DNA of 45,610 nucleotides from Bacteroidales bacterium. GTDB taxonomy: Bacteria; Bacteroidota; Bacteroidia; Bacteroidales; F082. Position 1 is the first letter of the stretch. The number at the start of each line of letters is the position of its first letter. Shown here piece by piece: positions 1-8,332 of this stretch. The notes below the pieces were generated by a model that did not search any database, was not told where the DNA came from, and saw only the letters and a list, made by a program, of their open reading frames with translations. The translations under genes were made by a program, and so were the position numbers. The DNA is taken from the NCBI GenBank assembly GCA_015488735.1, contig WFNG01000179.1:1-45610 (forward strand), read 5' to 3'.

Positions 1-2
1 TG

Positions 3-2468
3 GGTAATGCACCTGCAAAAAGCCCACGTGTTGCTGATACACAAAAATGCCTGCGCGTTTCCGGAAAACACAACGATCTCGAAGAGGTAGGACATGATAC
101 CTACCACCATACCATGTTTGAGATGCTGGGTAACTGGTCTTTTGGCGATTATTTTAAGAAAGAAGCGATTGCCTGGGCATGGGAACTGTTAACAGAGGTT
201 TTTAAAATTAATCCGGATAACCTGTATGTTACCGTGTTTGGAGGAGACAAAAAAGATGGGCTGGGAAGAGATGAAGAGGCACAGCAATATTGGTTGGAAC
301 ATATTCCGGTAGGACAGATTTTACCGGGTTCAAAGAAGGATAATTTCTGGGAAATGGGTGAAACTGGCCCCTGCGGTCCTTGCTCGGAGATCCATATTGA
401 TCTGCGCAGCGATGAAGAAAAGGCCAAAAAACCCGGTCGAGAACTGGTCAATGCCGACCACTCTGAAGTTATTGAGATATGGAACCTTGTGTTTATTGAG
501 TTTAACAGGATGGCCGATGGCTCTCTGAAGCAGCTTCCGCAAAAACATATCGATACGGGTATGGGTTTTGAACGGCTTACCATGGTATTGCAAGGTGTTC
601 GTTCTAATTATGATACGGATATTTTTATGCCGCTGATTGAAAAACTGGCTGAAATGGCCGGGGACAAATATGGCATGGACGAACAAAAAGATATTGCCAT
701 GCGGGTCATTGCGGACCATTTGCGGGCGGTGGCTTTTACCATTGCCGATGGACAGCTGCCATCTAATACGGGGGCTGGTTATGTTATCCGGCGTATTTTG
801 CGGCGTGCTGTGCGTTATGGATTTACCTTTCTGGGCTTTGAAGAGCCTTTTATTTATAAAATGCTTCCCGTGTTGGTTAGCCAAATGAAAGATGTCTTTC
901 CCGAAATTGCCAATCAGCAGAAGTTGGTAAGTATGGTGATAAAAGAAGAAGAGGTAGCCTTTTTGCGGACACTTTCACAGGGGATGAAACGATTTGAACA
1001 ATATCTCGAAAAAAATAAAGAACATAAAATAATTGATGGCGATTTTGCCTTTGAGCTGTTTGATACTTTTGGCTTTCCCGTGGACCTTACCCGGCTTATG
1101 GCACACGAAAAAGGGATGGATGTGGATATGGCCGGATTTGGCAAAGGTCTTGAAAGCCAAAAAAACCGTTCGCGGAAAGCAGCAGAAAAAATTACCGATG
1201 ATTGGATAGAGCTGATTCCTGATGCTTCTGAAACTGTATTTGTTGGCTATGAGCAATTACGCTGTGATGCGCGGGTTGTGCGTTATCGTAAAGTTAGCCG
1301 AAAAAAGGAAACACTGTATGAAGTGGTGTTGGATAAGACCCCGTTTTATGCCGAGGCAGGAGGACAGGTGGGCGATACCGGCCTTCTTGTTTCTGATACC
1401 GAAACGCTACATGTAACAGATGTAAAAAATGAGAATAACCTGCGGGTACATTACGTCGCTGAGGAACTGAAAAATCCTAACGCTGTTTTCCGTGCCGAAG
1501 TAAATGCTGAAAAACGTAAACTTACGGCTAATAATCACAGTGCCACTCATTTGCTGGATGCTGCATTACGACTTGTGCTGGGAACCCATGTGGAACAAAA
1601 AGGTTCGCTGGTAAACGCACAACGTTTGCGGTTCGATTTTTCCCATTTTACCAAAATGAGCGAAGATGAAATAAAGGAAGTTGAACGCATCGTTAATAAA
1701 AAAATCCGGGAAAATATCTCTGCCAACATTCAACAGGATGTTCCTGTAGAAGAGGCAAAAAAGCAGGGGGCCATTGCTTTGTTTGGTGAGAAATACGGCG
1801 ACAAGGTTCGTGTAGTTACTTTCGACCCTGATTATTCTGTGGAGCTTTGTGGTGGTACCCATGTTCCGGCAACCGGTCAAATTGGTTGTTTTAAAATTGT
1901 ATCAGAAAGCGGTATAGCTGCCGGTGTGCGCCGTATAGAAGCGGTTACTGCCGATGCTGCTGAAACCTATATCGAAGAGCAACTTGAGCAGTTGAAGAAA
2001 ATAAAATCGCATTTTAAAGTACAGGTAAATCCGGTACAGGCAGTGGAGCACCTTCTTGAAGAAAATGCAACTTTTCATAAAGAAATAGAAAAACTGCAAA
2101 AAGAACAGGCCCATCATCTGGCTTCTGACCTGTTGGGTGAGGCTGAAAAAGTCGGTGATGTATTGTTTCTGGCAAAAAAAGTCAGTATAGAACCGGCACA
2201 GGCCAAAAACCTGGTACAGCAGCTGCGTGCCATGGGAGAAAATATTGTGGTTGTGCTGGCCATGGAGAACAGGGGAAAAGTGAATCTTGCTGTGGGTATT
2301 TCCGATGCATTGGTCAAATCAGCGCGGTATAATGCAGGTACTATCATCAAAAAAATTACGCCTTATGTAAAAGGTGGTGGGGGTGGTCAGCCGCAGTTTG
2401 CCATGGCAGGCGGGAAGAATATTTCAGGGATACCGCAGGCTCTTGAAGCGGCAAAAGCATTGCTTTAA
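3..2468 (+). CDS. alaS: Alanyl-tRNA synthetase, 5'-truncated by window start
   Basis: Frame is open from nt 3 (GNAPAKSPRVADTQKCLRVSGKHNDLEEVGHDTYHHTMFEMLGNWSFGDYFKKEAI), CGGTH zinc motif, C-terminal GGGGGGQPQFAMAGG C-Ala motif. Confidence 0.97.
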   Translation, partial: GNAPAKSPRVADTQKCLRVSGKHNDLEEVGHDTYHHTMFEMLGNWSFGDYFKKEAIAWAWELLTEVFKINPDNLYVTVFGGDKKDGLGRDEEAQQYWLEHIPVGQILPGSKKDNFWEMGETGPCGPCSEIHIDLRSDEEKAKKPGRELVNADHSEVIEIWNLVFIEFNRMADGSLKQLPQKHIDTGMGFERLTMVLQGVRSNYDTDIFMPLIEKLAEMAGDKYGMDEQKDIAMRVIADHLRAVAFTIADGQLPSNTGAGYVIRRILRRAVRYGFTFLGFEEPFIYKMLPVLVSQMKDVFPEIANQQKLVSMVIKEEEVAFLRTLSQGMKRFEQYLEKNKEHKIIDGDFAFELFDTFGFPVDLTRLMAHEKGMDVDMAGFGKGLESQKNRSRKAAEKITDDWIELIPDASETVFVGYEQLRCDARVVRYRKVSRKKETLYEVVLDKTPFYAEAGGQVGDTGLLVSDTETLHVTDVKNENNLRVHYVAEELKNPNAVFRAEVNAEKRKLTANNHSATHLLDAALRLVLGTHVEQKGSLVNAQRLRFDFSHFTKMSEDEIKEVERIVNKKIRENISANIQQDVPVEEAKKQGAIALFGEKYGDKVRVVTFDPDYSVELCGGTHVPATGQIGCFKIVSESGIAAGVRRIEAVTADAAETYIEEQLEQLKKIKSHFKVQVNPVQAVEHLLEENATFHKEIEKLQKEQAHHLASDLLGEAEKVGDVLFLAKKVSIEPAQAKNLVQQLRAMGENIVVVLAMENRGKVNLAVGISDALVKSARYNAGTIIKKITPYVKGGGGGQPQFAMAGGKNISGIPQALEAAKALL

Positions 2469-2647
2469 TTAATTGTAATTTATAAGGATAAAATTAAATT
2501 TTGAACGGTGTGTGCGGCAAAATATTGATATTTAGTAAATTGCATAAAATTATTAATGTTGAAAAAACAAGTAAATATTTGAGGATAAACGAATTCAAAA
2601 TTTATAAATATTCTTACATTTACAAACTTTAGGAGAAGTTTAAATTG

Positions 2648-3913
2648 ATGCTGACGTTTATGTTAAAATTTAAAACTATATTTTTCCGGATTCTTATTGT
2701 TTTTGCCTTTCTTAGCATGCCCTCATTTTTGATGGCGCAGAAAAAGGACAAAAGGAAAAAGGACAGGAATAAATGTCAGACTGTTTCCGAACAGGATTTA
2801 ATCAATTATTCTACGCTTAGTCCTCCGATTTCCGTTATTGATCATGCCACTGGTTGGGCAAAACAAAATAACGGAGCATGGTATTCCATGAAAAACGAAA
2901 TTCCTTTTACTGATCAGAAGGCCAACAAAGATAATTCGGGTGCCCGAAAATTGGGCCAGGATAATTTTATTCAGTTGGAAATGCGTAGTCTGATGATTGG
3001 AAATAAGCAATACAGTGTACTTATTAAAAAGTACAGAGATGGCGTTTATGAGTTTCCTGTTTTAAGAGAGAACTGGAAACCTTATCTGTCTCTTGATTAT
3101 TATGTATTTCCTACCAAGCGCCTTTTCAGTATTTTGCCAGATAGTGTTCCGTTTAACGAGGCTTATGCAATTGGATTACACGTGCTTACGCGCGGAACCA
3201 TTAAAAATTATGAACATAAAAACTGGGAAAGCATACTGGTTGGTACTGCCGAACAAACTTATCTGGGCGAAAGAGTAAATGGTTCCGATCTGATTATTGC
3301 CGTTTATCCTATTAAAAACAAAGGAGATGAAGTATGCCGGTTCAGGCTTATTAAATCTTTCGATAATAACTATCTTCAGTCTATCTATACAGCTCCCAAC
3401 CACAGGGAATATCTGTTTAAAAGACAATTTTATGAAGTGAGATTTTATACTTTCAAAAACTTTATTCAGGCTGCCAAAGACGAATACGTGAAAGTTATCC
3501 CTGAAACCGGAAATTCCAAAAAAACGGGTGATACTTTCCGGAATAATTACAATTGGGGTGTCTTGAAATACCGGGCCGGCGATTATGTTAAGGCTATCGA
3601 ATATTTTGAAAAAGCTATTTCATTAAAGCCTAATGCCAATGACTTTATGTTGTTTGCATATTTGGGTAACGCCCAAAGCAAACTTCATCGTTATAGTGAT
3701 GCCGTTGGCTCATACGACCGTGCGTTGTCAATAAATCCTGACAATGTCATGCAATATTCTAACTGGATACGAAACTATTTCAACAGGGGCGTGGCAAAAT
3801 ATTATCTTGGTGATAGGCAAGGTGCTTGTAAAGACTGGAACAAAGCGCTGGAACTTGGTTTTGGCCCTGCCCACGACTATATTATGGAATATTGTAATAA
3901 AGATCAGAAATAA
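2648..3913 (+). CDS. Secreted tetratricopeptide-repeat protein
   Basis: N-terminal signal peptide; TPR-like repeats at C-terminus (NYNWGVLKYRAGDYVKAIEYFEKAISLKPNA..., AVGSYDRALSINPDN...). Confidence 0.75.
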   Translation: MLTFMLKFKTIFFRILIVFAFLSMPSFLMAQKKDKRKKDRNKCQTVSEQDLINYSTLSPPISVIDHATGWAKQNNGAWYSMKNEIPFTDQKANKDNSGARKLGQDNFIQLEMRSLMIGNKQYSVLIKKYRDGVYEFPVLRENWKPYLSLDYYVFPTKRLFSILPDSVPFNEAYAIGLHVLTRGTIKNYEHKNWESILVGTAEQTYLGERVNGSDLIIAVYPIKNKGDEVCRFRLIKSFDNNYLQSIYTAPNHREYLFKRQFYEVRFYTFKNFIQAAKDEYVKVIPETGNSKKTGDTFRNNYNWGVLKYRAGDYVKAIEYFEKAISLKPNANDFMLFAYLGNAQSKLHRYSDAVGSYDRALSINPDNVMQYSNWIRNYFNRGVAKYYLGDRQGACKDWNKALELGFGPAHDYIMEYCNKDQK

Positions 3914-3916
3914 CCG

Positions 3917-5110
3917 ATGATATCCCGGCTTATGAAAACGACCCGTGTATTTGTACTGATGATGGCTGTTCTGCTTTTCGGCGTTCTTGACAGCTCTGCA
4001 CAGGTACTGAATTCTAATTCGGGAAATGCATTTAAAGATAATTGGGCCATTCAGTTTCAACCGGGATTTTCCCAGTTCTATGGCGATGCTACCAACCACA
4101 ATTATTTTCAGAAACTTAAGGGAGAAATAGGCCTCTATGGAGATTTAAGTGTGCGTAAAATGATTATTCCTGCTGTGGGAGTGGGCCTTGACTTTGCTTA
4201 TGCCGGATTAAAAAGTTACAAGGACAGAAGAAAAGGCGTTCCTGTTGATTATCACCTGAGTGGAAGTTATTACGATGCCGGCCTTTTTGTCTATGTCAAT
4301 TTTAACCATCTTTTTGCCGGATATAAACCAGACCGCCGTTTTACCGCTTATGGTACAATAGGAGCAGGATGGGGATTTTGGAATTCGGCACTTACTGATG
4401 GTATTACGGGACTGACGGTTTACAGCGGGTCACAAAATGGCTCTTACAAATATAAAACCAATGCGATGGTTGTTCCGGTAAGCCTGGGTATAAACTGGCG
4501 TCTTTCTGATCGCTGGAGCGTAAATATGGGTGGAACGCTGCGTACTGTTTTTAGCGACGATGTGGATGTATGGCATGATGGCTTTAAATATGACCAGATT
4601 TTTTCTACCAACGTGGGGGTAACTTATCACCTCAGAACACGATGGGGGAGAGGCAGCAAAAGGTCAAGGCCTTCTAAAAAGAGCCCCTGCTGTAATGAAA
4701 AACAAGAAAAAACAAAACCAATTATCCCCATTTATGGATTTGATCAGATCAATGTAACACCGGCAACGGCAAAGCCTGCCAAACAGCCTCGTCCCATAGA
4801 TATGATGTCTGTTCAGAAAAAAAGTGCAAATCTAAACGTTCAGAGAATCGAGTTCCGGGTGCAGATTATGGCAACGACAAAACCATTAAATAATGTTGCA
4901 GCTTTGCAAATGCAATATCATTTACCTTATCCGGTGGTGGAAACACATCAGAATGGATTTTACCGTTATTCGGTAGGATCTTTCAAAAGCTTTTCTGAGG
5001 CTTTGGCTGCCAGCAAAGAGGTAAGACGCCTGGGTGTGGCAGGTGCTTTTGTGGTAGAATATCGCAATGGCTACCGGATTCCCATTCCTGCCAAAATGAA
5101 AAAAGAATAA
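3917..5110 (+). CDS. Outer-membrane beta-barrel-like protein with C-terminal SPOR-like domain
   Basis: Signal peptide, alternating aromatic beta-strand pattern, C-terminal FRVQIMATTKPLNN...YRYSVGSFKSFSEALAASKEVRRLGVAGAFVV resembles SPOR. Confidence 0.6.
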   Translation: MISRLMKTTRVFVLMMAVLLFGVLDSSAQVLNSNSGNAFKDNWAIQFQPGFSQFYGDATNHNYFQKLKGEIGLYGDLSVRKMIIPAVGVGLDFAYAGLKSYKDRRKGVPVDYHLSGSYYDAGLFVYVNFNHLFAGYKPDRRFTAYGTIGAGWGFWNSALTDGITGLTVYSGSQNGSYKYKTNAMVVPVSLGINWRLSDRWSVNMGGTLRTVFSDDVDVWHDGFKYDQIFSTNVGVTYHLRTRWGRGSKRSRPSKKSPCCNEKQEKTKPIIPIYGFDQINVTPATAKPAKQPRPIDMMSVQKKSANLNVQRIEFRVQIMATTKPLNNVAALQMQYHLPYPVVETHQNGFYRYSVGSFKSFSEALAASKEVRRLGVAGAFVVEYRNGYRIPIPAKMKKE

Positions 5111-5148
5111 AGTCCTTCTTCTGTTATCTTTTAAAACAACGGGTTAGT

Positions 5149-6684
5149 TTAATAAAACTGTTGCCTGCCATTGTTGCTTATAATAAAAATACGTTCGTTA
5201 AAAGAAAGATCATTGTTGGTGAGTAAAAAAAGTGCTCCGGCAGGTACATCTGTAATATATCCCGATTTTCCAGCGTTAAAATTGGAAAGAATTTTCCAGT
5301 TTCCATCCCAAAAATAAAGGGTGTAGTTTTTCCCTGATTTCAACTTGTCGTGCGGACTGGTTCTTTGTAGTTTCACCGATTGACGGAAGGAGAAATCAGC
5401 ATTTAAGAATGCTTTTAATCCCTGTCTATGTAATATAAAAGGTAACCCCATACGAATAAGCATGTGTTGTTCATAACTTACGGGCAGATAAATAATGTGG
5501 GTACCCATTTCTTTAAAAAGTGCCAGAGAGTCTTTTGCTGTAGTCCAGGCAATGGGATGCCATCCCCCATCATTAAAAACGCAGAGATAAGCATATTCTG
5601 GATTTCCGTTTAGATGGAGCCAGACATTGGCAGACTGTAAAGGGTTGGTAATATCCTTGTAATAAAAGTCGCCAAGATAAGGCGGTGTACTTTTTTTGGT
5701 TTTTTTTATGGCATAAAGGCTGCTGCTGTCGCGAAAAAAAGTACGGCGGTACAATTTTGCCAGCCTGCCCTGTTTGTGCATCGCTTTTACTCTATGGTTG
5801 TATGCGAGTATGAATTCGTCCCTGTCGGGAAGGATAACCGTGGTATAAGCATAACCGAAATTGGTATCGGCCAGAAAAGGGGTGTAATCCATGGCTGCTG
5901 CTATCCCGAAAGCGCGCATAACTTTGACCTTATAAATATTGATATCGTAAAAGTTTCCCAATCCGGATTTTTCCAATTGCTTTATGGTCTGCACGTTAAT
6001 ACTTTTGTTGTAAGTGTCTTTATAATCAATTTTTTGATTGATAAGTTTATTGAGATAAAGGGCTACATCCAATGGGTGACTGGTGTCATTATAAAATTTG
6101 GAGGGCAGCGGGCCGTATTCTTTCAGAAAATATTTCCGGAATTTCTCCGGACGCTCATTGGCAACCCGGTAAGGAAGAATCCAATGGCAGAAAGTTTGAA
6201 AATCATAGTCTTTAGACCAGGGGAAGAGGGTATGCGCTTTGAAAGCTTCGTTGAGATTATGGATGAGGTAGTTGCCTTTTAATGTCTGTCCGTCAACCCG
6301 AAAACTGTCGGCATGATAAATGAGGTTTCCCCGGATTTGTTCCGTTGAATCCCAGGCACGGTTCAGGGATAAATAATCAGGATATTTTTCCGGGTTGAAA
6401 AAGTAATGGTTTCCAAGTGAGTCTTGTACGCTGTAGTAAACGGTATAATTCTTATTCATTTGAGCCATCAGGCAAAACAGGGCTTTGCGTTGCAGTGTAT
6501 CCTTGTTTTTCTCGTAATAGCCAATGGCTTTTACCAGTTCCGGTTTGTTGAGCCCTGCATTTTGAATAACCCGGCGTACACTGGCAGGAATTCCCGGCTT
6601 TGTTGATTTTAAACATTGCCAGCTTAGCATGGTTAATGCGGAAAGGGAAAAAAGAAAAATACCTTTTTTGACTAAATTATCCAT
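5149..6684 (-). CDS. Probable lipoprotein, transglutaminase-like-fold family
   Basis: Long ORF; internal Met at 6684 gives signal peptide with lipobox-like LSWQC; family call from overall pattern only. Confidence 0.5.
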   Translation of the reverse strand: MDNLVKKGIFLFSLSALTMLSWQCLKSTKPGIPASVRRVIQNAGLNKPELVKAIGYYEKNKDTLQRKALFCLMAQMNKNYTVYYSVQDSLGNHYFFNPEKYPDYLSLNRAWDSTEQIRGNLIYHADSFRVDGQTLKGNYLIHNLNEAFKAHTLFPWSKDYDFQTFCHWILPYRVANERPEKFRKYFLKEYGPLPSKFYNDTSHPLDVALYLNKLINQKIDYKDTYNKSINVQTIKQLEKSGLGNFYDINIYKVKVMRAFGIAAAMDYTPFLADTNFGYAYTTVILPDRDEFILAYNHRVKAMHKQGRLAKLYRRTFFRDSSSLYAIKKTKKSTPPYLGDFYYKDITNPLQSANVWLHLNGNPEYAYLCVFNDGGWHPIAWTTAKDSLALFKEMGTHIIYLPVSYEQHMLIRMGLPFILHRQGLKAFLNADFSFRQSVKLQRTSPHDKLKSGKNYTLYFWDGNWKILSNFNAGKSGYITDVPAGALFLLTNNDLSFNERIFIISNNGRQQFY

Positions 6685-6707
6685 AGACTTTGGAATTCTT
6701 TGTATGA

Positions 6708-6715
6708 CAAAGTTA
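6708..6715 (-). promoter_or_regulatory. Bacteroidota -7 box (TAACTTTG on minus strand)
   Basis: CAAAGTTA on plus strand, just upstream of the 6684 start; no clear -33 element. Confidence 0.35.
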
Positions 6716-6837
6716 GAAGGATTTTTGAATTGATATGGCTTTTCCGGATGTTTGCCCTGGTTATTGGTAAAAACAGGAATCAACCTTCATTCCTTTTTGT
6801 TCTATAATTCCTTATTAATTTGCTTTTGTTAAATGAT

Positions 6838-6845
6838 TACCTTTG
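6838..6845 (+). promoter_or_regulatory. Bacteroidota -7 box TACCTTTG
   Basis: TAnnTTTG consensus immediately 5' of cdsA. Confidence 0.5.
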
Positions 6846-6869
6846 CAGCCGAAAAAAAAAGATAATTCA

Positions 6870-7682
6870 TTGAAAGAATTTGTTACCAGATCTTTAACCG
6901 GGCTCGTATTTGCCGTGCTTGTTATTGGTTCTATTATATGGTCGCCATGGGCTTTCTTTGCTCTTATGGGAGGCTTCGCGATGATAGGTTTTTCTGAATT
7001 TGTAAAGTTATTCCCTTCCGATCCTAAGCCATCCGGAACAATTATTTATTATTTTCTTGGCCTTGCTGTTTATGCATTGGTAGGACTGACAGGAATGAAT
7101 GTTTTGGGGTTTTCCAATTTGCTTCTGGTAGTTTTGAGCTTTTTCATTCTGATTGCGGTGGAGCTTTTCAGGCAGCCGAAACCATCGTGGATGCAGATTG
7201 CTGCGGGCTTTAGTGCGTTGATTTACATTGCTATCCCTTTTGGTTTGATGAACAGTCTTTTTTGGATAGGAAGTGGGAACATAAATTTTCCCTGGATTTT
7301 ACTGGCTCTGTTTATTTTGGTGTGGGCCAATGATGTGTTTGCTTATCTTGTAGGATCAACTATTGGAAAGCATAAACTGTATGAGAAACTTTCTCCCGGG
7401 AAAACCTGGGAAGGGAGTATTGGCGGGTTTATTTTTACACTTGTTTTTGCCTGGATTTTCAGCCGTTTTGCATCAAATCTTAATTTGACACAATGGCTAT
7501 GGCTGGGTGTAATAATATCTATTGCCGCCAACCTGGGCGATCTGGCTGAATCGTTACTGAAACGGAATGCCGGTGTGAAAGATGCCGGAACCCTCTTTCC
7601 GGGACATGGTGGTGTACTCGACCGCTTTGATGCGGTTCTTTTTGCTACACCGTTTATATTTTTCTATTTATACACCTTATGA
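6870..7682 (+). CDS. cdsA: Phosphatidate cytidylyltransferase (start proposed at TTG 6870; ORF track uses TTG 6843)
   Basis: Polytopic membrane protein with C-terminal signature GDLAESLLKRNAGVKDAGTLFPGHGGVLDRFDAVLFATP. Confidence 0.92.
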   Translation: MKEFVTRSLTGLVFAVLVIGSIIWSPWAFFALMGGFAMIGFSEFVKLFPSDPKPSGTIIYYFLGLAVYALVGLTGMNVLGFSNLLLVVLSFFILIAVELFRQPKPSWMQIAAGFSALIYIAIPFGLMNSLFWIGSGNINFPWILLALFILVWANDVFAYLVGSTIGKHKLYEKLSPGKTWEGSIGGFIFTLVFAWIFSRFASNLNLTQWLWLGVIISIAANLGDLAESLLKRNAGVKDAGTLFPGHGGVLDRFDAVLFATPFIFFYLYTL

Positions 7683-8332
7683 GATTTCACAAAGAAGGAT
7701 ATAAAGTAATTCGCAATTCCTTTTTAATCAATGGAATTGTTATTTTAATTTTTGCACTTTTGCCGATAGTTATGGCTGTAAAACTGCCTTTTATTGCCGT
7801 TTTTGCCATTCTTTTTTTATGGTCACTTTATTTTTTTCGTGTTCCTAACCGAAAGCCGAATTATGGAGATCATATTTTGTCTTCAGCGGATGGAACAATT
7901 GTAGCCATTGAAGAGGTATTTGAACCTGAATATTTTAAAGAGAACAGACTTCAGGTCTCGGTTTTTATGTCGGGGTTTGACGTACATGTCAACTGGTATC
8001 CGTTTGACGGAACTATTCGTTATACTAAATACCATGAAGGCAAATATTTGCTGGCCCGCCATCCCAAGTCTTCTGAGCATAATGAACGCAGTTCCATAGT
8101 TTTGGAAAAAGAGAAGGGGAAGGATGTGCTTATCCGTCAGGTAGCCGGTATCATGGCCCGCCGCATTGTTTTTTATTCAAAAGTTGGCCAACAGGTAAAA
8201 CAGGCAGAAGAAATAGGGATGATACGTTTTGGTTCGCGGGTTGACTTTTTTCTTCCGGTGGATGTAAAACCTGTTGTTAAAATCGGACAAAAAGTGCGGG
8301 CGCAGAAAACAATTATTGCTTATTTTTCCTAG
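7679..8332 (+). CDS. psd: Phosphatidylserine decarboxylase family protein
   Basis: Short Psd form with pyruvoyl cleavage motif GMIRFGSRVDFFLP; ATGA overlap with cdsA. Confidence 0.9.
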   Translation: MRFHKEGYKVIRNSFLINGIVILIFALLPIVMAVKLPFIAVFAILFLWSLYFFRVPNRKPNYGDHILSSADGTIVAIEEVFEPEYFKENRLQVSVFMSGFDVHVNWYPFDGTIRYTKYHEGKYLLARHPKSSEHNERSSIVLEKEKGKDVLIRQVAGIMARRIVFYSKVGQQVKQAEEIGMIRFGSRVDFFLPVDVKPVVKIGQKVRAQKTIIAYFS

